A stretch of DNA of 31,722 bases from Dorea sp. (GTDB lineage: Bacteria > Bacillota_A > Clostridia > Lachnospirales > Lachnospiraceae). The first letter of the stretch is position 1; each line of letters begins with the position of its first letter. The notes below the pieces were generated by a model. The model saw nothing but the letters and a program-made list of their open reading frames with translations, made no database searches and was not told where the DNA came from. The stretch covers positions 1 through 31,722 of the forward strand of contig JAEDLC010000008.1 in assembly GCA_016295505.1 (NCBI GenBank). Reading direction: 5' to 3'. The translations under genes were made by a program, and so were the position numbers. Below are positions 22,676 through 30,777 of the stretch, piece after piece.

Positions 22676-23887
22676 ATGACTCAGAATGTTTACACAGTAA
22701 AACAGGTAAATGCATATATCAAAAATATGTTTACCCAGGATTACATGCTGACCCGGATCTATGTAAAGGGAGAAGTATCCAACTGTAAGTATCACACATC
22801 GGGACATATATATTTTTCACTAAAGGATGAGTCCGGAACGATTGCCTGTGTCATGTTTGCCGGGCAGCGAGGCGGGCTCTCTTTTCGTATGAGAGAAGGT
22901 CAGCAGGTGATCGTCTTCGGATCGGTGAATGTGTATGAGAGAAGCGGATCCTACCAGCTCTATGCAAGAGAGATCCGTCTTGACGGAGCAGGAGCACTTT
23001 ATGAGAGATTCCAGATGTTGAAACAGGAACTGGAAGAGATGGGAATGTTCGCACCGGAATATAAAAAGCCAATTCCGGCATATGCGAAAACGATCGGAGT
23101 CGTTACGGCACCGACCGGGGCGGCAGTAAGAGATATCATGAATATCTCTGCCAGAAGGAATCCTTACGTTCAGCTGATTCTTTATCCTGCACAGGTTCAG
23201 GGAGAGGGTGCGGCCGGGAGTATTGTCAGAGGCATCCGAATGCTGGAAAACAGGAAGGTTGATGTGATTATTGTTGGAAGAGGAGGAGGCTCTATAGAAG
23301 ATCTCTGGGCATTTAATGAAGAGATTGTTGCCAGGGCCATTTTTGACTGCTCTGTTCCTGTTATCTCTGCGGTAGGTCATGAGACGGATACGACGATCGC
23401 AGATTATGTGGCAGATCTTCGGGCACCGACACCATCAGCGGCAGCGGAGCTGGCTGTGTGGGATTACGCACGTGTCAGAGTTCATATCGAAGAAAGCAGC
23501 CTTCGACTGAATCGTCTGATGTCCGGAAGTATCCAGATCAGTCGTATGCATTTAAAAGAATATCAGACCAGACTTACCTATCTTCATCCGAGGAATAAGC
23601 TTCAGGAACAGCAGCAGAGACTGGCAGAAGCAGAGGACAGGCTTCGGAATCTGATGGAGCAGCGTTTGAAGGAAGCAAGGCACAGACTGGCGCTCGACAT
23701 GGAGAAGATGAACGGACTTTCTCCGATTCGCAAGCTGAATCAGGGATACTCCTATGTAGAAAAGTATGATGGAAATGTTATCAAAGATATTTCTCAGGTG
23801 AAGATCGGAGATCGAATGTCCATATATCTGAAGAATGGAATTATAGGGGCGGAAGTCCGGGAGATAAAGGAGGAGCAGCATGGCTAA
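22676..23887 (+). CDS. xseA: Exodeoxyribonuclease VII large subunit
   Basis: XseA is the catalytic subunit of ExoVII, which digests single-stranded DNA from both ends. The 403-residue protein has an N-terminal OB-fold domain (about 1-100, YVKGEVSNCKYHTSGHIYFSLKD). The catalytic domain carries GVVTAPTGAAVRDI, GRGGGS (residues 201-206) with EDLWAFNEE, and ISAVGHETDTTIADYVADLRAPTPSAAAE. A coiled-coil arm (about 270-345) and a C-terminal beta strand (LNQGYSYVEK) follow. It overlaps xseB by 8 bp. B. subtilis has folD between nusB and xseA; that gene is absent here. Confidence 0.96.
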   Translation: MTQNVYTVKQVNAYIKNMFTQDYMLTRIYVKGEVSNCKYHTSGHIYFSLKDESGTIACVMFAGQRGGLSFRMREGQQVIVFGSVNVYERSGSYQLYAREIRLDGAGALYERFQMLKQELEEMGMFAPEYKKPIPAYAKTIGVVTAPTGAAVRDIMNISARRNPYVQLILYPAQVQGEGAAGSIVRGIRMLENRKVDVIIVGRGGGSIEDLWAFNEEIVARAIFDCSVPVISAVGHETDTTIADYVADLRAPTPSAAAELAVWDYARVRVHIEESSLRLNRLMSGSIQISRMHLKEYQTRLTYLHPRNKLQEQQQRLAEAEDRLRNLMEQRLKEARHRLALDMEKMNGLSPIRKLNQGYSYVEKYDGNVIKDISQVKIGDRMSIYLKNGIIGAEVREIKEEQHG

Positions 23888-24110
23888 GAAGGCAAATCAG
23901 TCGCAGGAGTATACATTGGAGGAATTGTTTGTACAATTAGAGTCGACGATTGCAGAAATGGAAAAAGAAGACGTCTCTCTGGAAGATTCCTTTCAATATT
24001 ATCACCGGGGAATGGATCTTTTGAAAGCATGCAGTGAAAAGATCGATAAAGTAGAAAAGAAAATGCTGGTATTGGACGAGGAAGGTGAAGTTCATGAGTT
24101 CGAAAACTGA
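23880..24110 (+). CDS. xseB: Exodeoxyribonuclease VII small subunit
   Basis: XseB is the small helical subunit; several copies decorate the coiled-coil of XseA. The 76-residue product has the typical pattern LEELFVQLESTIAEMEKEDVSLEDSFQYYHRGMDLLKACSEKI followed by a short charged tail. AAAGGAGGAGC at the end of xseA provides the ribosome binding site, and the gene overlaps xseA by 8 bp and ispA by 17 bp. Confidence 0.95.
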   Translation: MAKKANQSQEYTLEELFVQLESTIAEMEKEDVSLEDSFQYYHRGMDLLKACSEKIDKVEKKMLVLDEEGEVHEFEN

Positions 24111-24996
24111 TTTTCAGAGACAGATGAAAGAAAAAGTGGAAGACATTGAAAAAATGCTTCAGGAGTACCTGCCGAAGCAGAAAGGTTATCAGAGCGTGAT
24201 CATGGAAGCCATGGGATATAGTCTGATGGCAGGCGGAAAGAGACTGCGTCCGATGCTGATGATGGAAACATACCGGCTGTTTCAGGGATCATGTAAAGCG
24301 ATTCGTCCATTTATGGCGGCAATTGAGATGATCCATACATATTCCCTGGTACATGATGATCTTCCGGCACTTGACAATGATGATTACCGGCGCGGAAGGA
24401 AGACGACACACATTGTGTACGGAGAGGATATGGGAATCCTGGCAGGGGATGCCCTGTTAAATTATGCATTTGAAACGGCATTCCGGGCGTTTGTAACCGA
24501 TCCGCAGGACAGCCTGCTGATTGGAAGAGCTCTTGGAGTTCTTGGGAAAAAGGCCGGCATATATGGAATGATCGGCGGTCAGGTGATTGATGTGAAGGAA
24601 ACCGGACATGTCGTGTCAAAAGAAGTTCTTGATACAATCTATGTACTTAAGACCTCTGCATTGATCGAAGCATCCATGATGATCGGTGCAATTTTTGGAG
24701 GCGCTTCGGAAGAAGAAGTGAAAAAAGTTGAGAAGATCGCAAGATATGTCGGGCTTGCGTTCCAGATTCAGGACGATATCCTGGATGTGACAAGCACCGA
24801 GGAGGTATTGGGAAAGCCGATTCACAGCGATGAAAAGAATGAGAAGACGACGTATGTTTCTATGATGGGGATTGAGGGTGCAAAAAAGATTGTAGAAGAA
24901 TATTCCGCTTCTGCCATTGATCTGCTGCATCAATTATCAGGAAAAAATGAATATCTGGAACAGCTTTTATTGGAGCTGATTCACAGGGACAGATAG
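24094..24996 (+). CDS. ispA: Polyprenyl synthetase, farnesyl diphosphate synthase type
   Basis: This enzyme condenses IPP with allylic diphosphates to give farnesyl (or geranylgeranyl) diphosphate for undecaprenyl and quinone synthesis. The 300-residue protein has AGGKRLRPML near residue 48-57, the first aspartate-rich motif DDLPALD (88-94) followed by DDYRRG, and the second motif DDILD (227-231). IEMIHTYSLVHDD before the first motif matches bacterial FPP synthases. I choose ATG 24094 because GAGGAAGG lies 8 nt upstream; an in-frame GTG at 24085 is inside that site. It is 15 nt before dxs, the first enzyme of the same pathway. Product chain length is inferred. Confidence 0.93.
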   Translation: MSSKTDFQRQMKEKVEDIEKMLQEYLPKQKGYQSVIMEAMGYSLMAGGKRLRPMLMMETYRLFQGSCKAIRPFMAAIEMIHTYSLVHDDLPALDNDDYRRGRKTTHIVYGEDMGILAGDALLNYAFETAFRAFVTDPQDSLLIGRALGVLGKKAGIYGMIGGQVIDVKETGHVVSKEVLDTIYVLKTSALIEASMMIGAIFGGASEEEVKKVEKIARYVGLAFQIQDDILDVTSTEEVLGKPIHSDEKNEKTTYVSMMGIEGAKKIVEEYSASAIDLLHQLSGKNEYLEQLLLELIHRDR

Positions 24997-25011
24997 AGAG
25001 GATACCTGATT

Positions 25012-26886
25012 ATGTTAGAACGAATACAAAAGGTGAATGATATAAAGGAACTGGAACCGCAGGAGCTTTTGCAGCTTGCAGAAGAGATCCGGCAGTTTCT
25101 GATTGAAAAGATCAGTAAAACAGGCGGACATCTTGCATCGAATCTTGGAGTGGTAGAACTTACGATGGCCATGCATCTTGTGTTTCAGCTTCCACAGGAT
25201 AAGATTATCTGGGATGTCGGACATCAGTCCTATACGCACAAGCTTCTGACCGGCAGAAAAGAAGGGTTTGAAAGCCTGCGTAAATACGGCGGCATGAGTG
25301 GTTTCCCAAAAAGAAAAGAAAGTGACTGTGATGCATTTGATACCGGGCACAGTTCGACTTCAATCTCGGCAGGTCTGGGGTATGTGCGTGCAAGAGATCT
25401 GAAGGGGGAAGATTATAATGTGATATCCGTGATCGGAGATGGTTCTCTGACGGGCGGTATGGCATACGAGGCACTGAACAATGCCTCAGAACTGAGTACC
25501 AATTTTATCATCGTGTTGAATGATAACCATATGTCTATTTCAGAAAATGTAGGAGGAATGTCTCATTATCTGGCAGAACTTCGGACAGCAGAGTTCTATA
25601 CCGGATTAAAAAAAGGGGTTACTACCGCACTTCATAACGTTCCGGTGGTTGGAGATTCTATCATTGAACATATCCACCGTACGAAGAGTAGTCTGAAGCA
25701 GCTGATCGTTCCGGGAATGTTTTTTGAAGACATGGGGATCACTTATCTTGGGCCGGTTCCGGGTCACAATATTGCGATGCTCTGTCGTGCATTCCGGGAA
25801 GCGAAGAGAATCAAAGGACCGGTGCTTCTTCATGTGTTGACAGAAAAGGGAAAAGGATATGAACCGGCAGAAATGCATCCGGATAAATTTCATGGAATCG
25901 GACCGTTTCAGGTGGAGACAGGAGAGCCGGAGTCTCCCAAGAAGAAGGACAGCTATACAGATGTATTTGGGAAGGTGATCTGTGATGAGGCTGCAAGAAA
26001 TCCTGATATTGTTGCGATAACAGCGGCTATGGCAGATGGAACCGGACTTGCAGGTTTCCGGAAAAGATATCCGGATCGTTTCTTTGATGTCGGAATTGCA
26101 GAAGAACACGGAACAACGTTTGCGGCAGGTCTGGCCGCAGGCGGGATGAGACCGGTATTTGCAGTATATTCATCCTTCCTCCAGCGTGCATATGATCAGG
26201 TGATTCACGATGTGGCACTGCAGAATCTTCCGGTTGTATTTGCGGTGGATCGTGCAGGGCTGGTAGGCAGTGACGGAGAGACACACCAGGGAATCTTTGA
26301 TCTTTCTTATCTGAGCAGTATTCCGAATATGGTTGTGATGGCGCCAAAGCATAAATGGGAACTTGCAGATATGCTACGTTATGCGCTTTCTTACAATGGA
26401 CCGATCGCATTCAGATATCCGAGGGGAAGTGCATATGACGAATTTCAGGAATTCCGGGCGCCGATTATATACGGAAAGAGTGAGATGCTCTATGAAGAAT
26501 GTGAGATTGCAATTCTGAGTGTAGGACATATGTTTGAAGAAGCGGTAAAGGTGCGGGAAAAACTCAAAGAAAACGGATATTCCTGTACACTTGTAAATGC
26601 AAGGTTTGTAAAACCGATTGATACAGAGATGCTGGAACATTTGCGTAATCATCACAGACTTGTTGTAACGATAGAAGAAAATGTTCAGACCGGAGGTTAC
26701 GGGGAACATGTCGTTGAATATGTTTCCAGAAAATGTCCGGGAATGCAGGTACTGACACTGGCTCTTCCGGATGATTACGTGGAGCATGGAAGTATTGATG
26801 TACTCAGAAAAGAGACTGGACTTGATGTGGATTCTATGACTTCCAGAATCCGGACACTATATGACAGATTGCAGGAGAAGATATGA
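25012..26886 (+). CDS. dxs: 1-deoxy-D-xylulose-5-phosphate synthase
   Basis: Dxs condenses pyruvate and glyceraldehyde 3-phosphate using thiamine diphosphate, the first step of the MEP isoprenoid pathway. Of 624 residues, the N-terminal domain carries VGHQSYTHKLLTGR, GHSSTSISAGLG and the ThDP motif GDGSLTGGMAYEALNNA (142-158). The central pyrimidine domain carries DVGIAEEHGTTFAAGLA with the catalytic glutamate, and HQGIFDLSYL. The C-terminal domain closes with ENVQTGGYGEHV. Length and motifs are complete. The stop overlaps the tlyA start in an ATGA junction. Confidence 0.97.
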   Translation: MLERIQKVNDIKELEPQELLQLAEEIRQFLIEKISKTGGHLASNLGVVELTMAMHLVFQLPQDKIIWDVGHQSYTHKLLTGRKEGFESLRKYGGMSGFPKRKESDCDAFDTGHSSTSISAGLGYVRARDLKGEDYNVISVIGDGSLTGGMAYEALNNASELSTNFIIVLNDNHMSISENVGGMSHYLAELRTAEFYTGLKKGVTTALHNVPVVGDSIIEHIHRTKSSLKQLIVPGMFFEDMGITYLGPVPGHNIAMLCRAFREAKRIKGPVLLHVLTEKGKGYEPAEMHPDKFHGIGPFQVETGEPESPKKKDSYTDVFGKVICDEAARNPDIVAITAAMADGTGLAGFRKRYPDRFFDVGIAEEHGTTFAAGLAAGGMRPVFAVYSSFLQRAYDQVIHDVALQNLPVVFAVDRAGLVGSDGETHQGIFDLSYLSSIPNMVVMAPKHKWELADMLRYALSYNGPIAFRYPRGSAYDEFQEFRAPIIYGKSEMLYEECEIAILSVGHMFEEAVKVREKLKENGYSCTLVNARFVKPIDTEMLEHLRNHHRLVVTIEENVQTGGYGEHVVEYVSRKCPGMQVLTLALPDDYVEHGSIDVLRKETGLDVDSMTSRIRTLYDRLQEKI

Positions 26887-27692
26887 AAGAACGTTTAGAT
26901 GTATTACTGGTAAAAAGAAATCTTGCCGCATCCCGTGAAAAGGCCAAGGCGATCATTATGTCCGGCAATGTATTTGTGGATGGACAGAGAGAAGATAAGG
27001 CGGGAACGACGTTTCCGGAAGAAGTGCAGATTGAAGTGAAAGGACACACGCTTCCTTATGTCAGCAGAGGAGGCCTGAAGCTGGAAAAAGCAATTAAGAA
27101 CTTTGATGTATCGGTGGAAGGAAAGGTATGTACAGATGTCGGTTCATCCACCGGAGGATTTACTGACTGTATGCTTCAGAACGGTGCAAAAAAAGTGTAT
27201 GCGATCGATGTAGGAAGAGGGCAGCTTGACTGGAAACTCCGGCAGGATGACAGAGTGGTCTGTATGGAAAAGACGAATATACGATATGTGACGCCGGAAG
27301 ATCTGGGTGAGCCGATTGATTTTTCTTCGATTGATGTGTCTTTCATCTCTCTGACAAAAGTTCTGATGCCGATCTGTGAATATCTGACTGAAAACGGGCA
27401 GATCGTAGCATTGATCAAGCCACAGTTTGAGGCGGGAAGAGAAAAGGTCGGAAAAAAAGGAGTTGTCAGAGAAAAGAGTACACACATCGAAGTGATTCAT
27501 AAAGTGATCGACTATGCGATGTCGATCGGGTTTGCTGTATTAAATCTGGAGTTTTCACCGATCCGGGGACCGGAAGGTAATATTGAATATCTGGTTCATC
27601 TGGAAAAATGTGGAAAAACAGACAGAATATCTGATATAATCAATGTCGAAAAGACGGTGGATGAGGCATTTGATACGTTAACGAAAGGTTAA
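26883..27692 (+). CDS. tlyA: TlyA family rRNA 2'-O-methyltransferase (S4 + FtsJ-like)
   Basis: This is a 269-residue protein with an N-terminal S4 RNA-binding domain (about 1-62, LDVLLVKRNLAASREKAKAIIMSGNVFVDG). A Rossmann methyltransferase domain follows. Its SAM-binding motif I is DVGSSTGGF (85-93), then YAIDVGRGQLDWKLRQD and a conserved DVSFISL (about 150-156). In mycobacteria TlyA 2'-O-methylates 16S C1409 and 23S C1920 and determines capreomycin sensitivity; older names call it a haemolysin. The B. subtilis counterpart is YqxC, in the same position after dxs. The rRNA target here is inferred. Confidence 0.92.
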   Translation: MKERLDVLLVKRNLAASREKAKAIIMSGNVFVDGQREDKAGTTFPEEVQIEVKGHTLPYVSRGGLKLEKAIKNFDVSVEGKVCTDVGSSTGGFTDCMLQNGAKKVYAIDVGRGQLDWKLRQDDRVVCMEKTNIRYVTPEDLGEPIDFSSIDVSFISLTKVLMPICEYLTENGQIVALIKPQFEAGREKVGKKGVVREKSTHIEVIHKVIDYAMSIGFAVLNLEFSPIRGPEGNIEYLVHLEKCGKTDRISDIINVEKTVDEAFDTLTKG

Positions 27693-27707
27693 AGGAAAGC
27701 ATCGGCT

Positions 27708-28541
27708 ATGGATAGATATTTAATTGTTACGAATGATGGAAAGGATACGGATTATTCTGTTACGGATCAAGTGGTTACTCTGCTTCAGAATGCCGGTAAG
27801 ACATGTATCCTGTGTCAGAAGGATGAAGATAAAAATATTATTATGGAATCGGTGCCGGATCAGATCGACTGTGCGATTGTCATTGGTGGAGACGGAAGTC
27901 TGATTGAGGTTGCAAGAACGCTCTGGGAAAAAGATGTTCCGATTCTCGGAATCAATATGGGAACTCTCGGATATCTGACGGAAGTTGAGGTCAATCATAT
28001 CGAAGAGGACCTGAATCAGATGCTTGCCGGTGACTATGTGTTTGAAGAACGTATGATGCTGAAAGGGACATTGGAAGATGGGACACAGGATGTTGCATTA
28101 AATGATATCGTCGTTTCAAGAAAGGGAGAGCTTCGGATCATACATTTCAAACTGTTTGTCAACGGGGAACTGCTGAATTCCTATGAGGCGGACGGCGTGA
28201 TCATCTCGACACCGACCGGTTCTACTGCCTATAACCTGTCTGCAGGAGGGCCGGTTGTGGAACCGACAGCATCTCTGATCGTGATCACTCCGATCTGTTC
28301 ACATGCATTGAATACAAGGAGTATTGTATTGTCTTCCGAAGATGAGATTATGATAGAGATCGGAGAAGGAAGAAATGGTTCCAGAGAAGAGGTATATGTT
28401 ACCTTTGACGGTGCAGACAGGATGATTATGGAAACCGGAGCAAAAATCATGGTACGCAGGGCTGATGCCAGAACAAAGATCCTGAAGTTGAATAAAGTCA
28501 GCTTTTTAGAGACACTTCGCAGAAAAATGAAGGGGAATTAG
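27708..28541 (+). CDS. nadK: NAD kinase
   Basis: NadK phosphorylates NAD+ to NADP+. The 277-residue protein has the GGDGS motif at residues 60-64, GTLGYLTEV, and the NE/D-type nucleotide segment ALNDIVVSRKG. A glycine-rich TPTGSTAYNLSAGGPVV loop follows, then the C-terminal beta domain. It sits 15 nt after tlyA and 4 nt before argR. The tlyA-nadK-argR-recN order is common in clostridia, whereas B. subtilis has no nadK at this locus. Confidence 0.96.
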   Translation: MDRYLIVTNDGKDTDYSVTDQVVTLLQNAGKTCILCQKDEDKNIIMESVPDQIDCAIVIGGDGSLIEVARTLWEKDVPILGINMGTLGYLTEVEVNHIEEDLNQMLAGDYVFEERMMLKGTLEDGTQDVALNDIVVSRKGELRIIHFKLFVNGELLNSYEADGVIISTPTGSTAYNLSAGGPVVEPTASLIVITPICSHALNTRSIVLSSEDEIMIEIGEGRNGSREEVYVTFDGADRMIMETGAKIMVRRADARTKILKLNKVSFLETLRRKMKGN

Positions 28542-28545
28542 TGAC

Positions 28546-28995
28546 ATGAAGGTAAACAGACACGCAAAAATTATTGAATTGATTAACAGATATCATATTG
28601 AAACGCAGGAAGAACTGGCTGAGTATCTGAACCAGGCTGGGTTCAAGGTAACACAGGCAACCGTGTCAAGAGATATCCGGGACCTGAAGCTTACCAAGAT
28701 TCCTTCTGATAATGGAAAACAGCGTTACGCATTGCATCAGAACGCAGAAAGCGGAATGAGTGAAAAATATATCCGCGTATTAAAAGAAGGCTATATTTCC
28801 ATGGATATGGCACAGAACATTCTGGTCATAAAGACCGTGTCAGGAATGGCGAGTGCAGTATGCGCTGCATTGGATGCAATGAAGTGGAACGAGATTGTCG
28901 GCAGTATTGCCGGAGATGATACCATCATGTGTGCGATCAGAACAGTGGACGATACAGTGAAAGTAATGGACAAGATCAGTAAGATTATTCTGTAG
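28546..28995 (+). CDS. argR: Arginine repressor/regulator ArgR (AhrC)
   Basis: ArgR is a hexameric regulator that represses arginine synthesis and activates catabolism when arginine is bound. The 149-residue protein has an N-terminal winged helix (about 1-70) with the recognition segment QATVSRDIRDLKLTKIP. Its C-terminal oligomerisation and arginine-binding domain (about 80-149) contains GSIAGDDTIMCAIR; D124 and D125 match the arginine-contacting aspartates. Complete for the family. It is 4 nt after nadK and 8 nt before recN, the conserved ahrC-recN pairing. No clear ARG box was identified in its immediate upstream DNA. Confidence 0.95.
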   Translation: MKVNRHAKIIELINRYHIETQEELAEYLNQAGFKVTQATVSRDIRDLKLTKIPSDNGKQRYALHQNAESGMSEKYIRVLKEGYISMDMAQNILVIKTVSGMASAVCAALDAMKWNEIVGSIAGDDTIMCAIRTVDDTVKVMDKISKIIL

Positions 28996-29003
28996 GAGGA
29001 AAT

Positions 29004-30677
29004 ATGTTACAGAATCTGCATGTAAAGAATCTGGCATTAATTGATGAGATAGAAGTAGAATTCGGGGAAGGACTGAATATTCTGACCGGTGAAACGGGTG
29101 CGGGAAAGTCAATCATTCTTGGATCTGTGAATCTTGCTCTGGGCGGAAGGTATTCCAGAGATATTCTGAGACAGGGAACGAAATACGGGTTAGTGGAACT
29201 TTCTTTTCTAGTGGAAAATGAACACCAGATCAGAAAGCTCAATGACATGGATATCGATCCGGAAGATGGTATCGTGACTTTGTCCAGAAGACTGATGGAG
29301 GGAAGAAGCATCAGTCGTATCAATGGTGAGACGGTCCCGATCGGACAGCTGAAAGAGGCAGCCGCAATTCTGATTGATATTCACGGGCAGCATGAACACC
29401 AGTCGCTCCTGTATAAAAAGAATCATCTGCAGATTGTAGATGCGTTTGCAGAGAGCTTTCTGGCAGAAGAGAAGAAAAAGACGGAAGAAGCTTTCCGTGC
29501 ATATAAGGCATGTGCAAAAGAGTTGAAAGAAGCAGTTACAGATGAAGCACAGAGGGCAAAAGAGCTTTCTTTTCTGAAATATGAGACAGAGGAGATCCGA
29601 AATGCACAGCTGATACCCGGCGAAGATATGGAACTGGAAACCCTCTACAGAAAGATATCGAATGGTAAAAAAATTGCCGAGAGCGTGACAGAAGCGTATG
29701 GCTATACAAGTGAGAACAATGACAGTGCCAGTGAAGGACTGAGCAGAGCAATCCGCGCATTGTCTCAGGCGACAGAGTATGATAAAAAAGCAGAAGAGCT
29801 GTATGAGCAGCTTGCCGAGATTGACAGCCTTCTGAATGATTTTAACCGGGAACTGGCTGAATACAGTGATACATGTGAGTTCTCTGAAGAAGAATTATAT
29901 GAGACAGAGAATCGTCTGAATGAGCTGAATCATCTGAAAACAAAGTATGGAGCTACCATAGAAGAGGTTCTTGCATACTGTGAAAAACAGGAAGAGAGAA
30001 TCGCAGTCCTGGAAGACTTTGACCATTATCTGGAATCCCTGAAAGAACGCTGCCAAAAAGCAGAAGAGACTTATCAGATGTGGGCAGATAAACTGTCTGC
30101 TGTCCGAAGACAGCAGGCTTCCATTCTGGAAAAAGCGATCGAGAACGGATTAAAGGATCTTAATTTTGAAGATGTGAACTTTCAGATCCATTTTGAACAG
30201 AAGAGAGAATATTCCTCTGACGGAATGGATGATGTGGAGTTCATGATCTCCCTGAATCCGGGGCAGCCGGTCAGACCACTTGCAAATGTTGCATCCGGAG
30301 GGGAACTTTCCCGTATCATGCTGGCGATCAAATCAGTCATGGCCGAGAGAGACGAGATTGAAACACTGATCTTTGATGAGATCGATGTCGGAATCAGTGG
30401 AAGGACTGCACAGAAAGTATCGGAAAAGATGGCCCTTATAGGGAAAAATCATCAGGTGATCTGTATCACCCATCTTGCACAGATTGCGGCAATGGCAGAC
30501 TGCCATTATCAGATTGAAAAAAAGACCAAAGACGGTGTGACAACGACAGGCATACGATTATTAAGCGAGGAAGAATCTATCGGTGAACTTGCGAGAATTC
30601 TGGGCGGTGCCAAGATTACAGATACAGTGATTGAAAATGCAACAGAGATGCGTAAGCTTGCGAAACAGACAAAATAA
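29004..30677 (+). CDS. recN: DNA repair protein RecN
   Basis: RecN is an SMC-like ATPase recruited early to double-strand breaks. The 557-residue protein has Walker A GETGAGKS (29-36), a coiled-coil arm (about 150-370, Glu/Lys rich), the ABC signature SGGELS (431-436) and Walker B LIFDEIDVGISG with D458-E459. ICITHLAQIAAMAD closes the catalytic head. AGGAGG directly precedes ATG 29004. It is the last gene of the asp23-recN run and is followed by a strong terminator. Confidence 0.97.
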   Translation: MLQNLHVKNLALIDEIEVEFGEGLNILTGETGAGKSIILGSVNLALGGRYSRDILRQGTKYGLVELSFLVENEHQIRKLNDMDIDPEDGIVTLSRRLMEGRSISRINGETVPIGQLKEAAAILIDIHGQHEHQSLLYKKNHLQIVDAFAESFLAEEKKKTEEAFRAYKACAKELKEAVTDEAQRAKELSFLKYETEEIRNAQLIPGEDMELETLYRKISNGKKIAESVTEAYGYTSENNDSASEGLSRAIRALSQATEYDKKAEELYEQLAEIDSLLNDFNRELAEYSDTCEFSEEELYETENRLNELNHLKTKYGATIEEVLAYCEKQEERIAVLEDFDHYLESLKERCQKAEETYQMWADKLSAVRRQQASILEKAIENGLKDLNFEDVNFQIHFEQKREYSSDGMDDVEFMISLNPGQPVRPLANVASGGELSRIMLAIKSVMAERDEIETLIFDEIDVGISGRTAQKVSEKMALIGKNHQVICITHLAQIAAMADCHYQIEKKTKDGVTTTGIRLLSEEESIGELARILGGAKITDTVIENATEMRKLAKQTK

Positions 30678-30701
30678 ACCAGTGTAAAATAATTGAAAAT
30701 T

Positions 30702-30752
30702 CACATAATAAAAACAGATATCCAAGAAAAGGATATCTGTTTTTATTATGTG
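30702..30752 (+). terminator. Intrinsic terminator of recN
   Basis: A perfect 22-bp stem (30702-30723 with 30731-30752) closes an AAGAAAA loop. The 3' arm contains T5, matched to A5 in the 5' arm, so termination could work in both orientations. It separates recN from spoIVB. Confidence 0.85.
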
Positions 30753-30777
30753 CGGTTTGAAAGGAGCAGTCTGTGGA

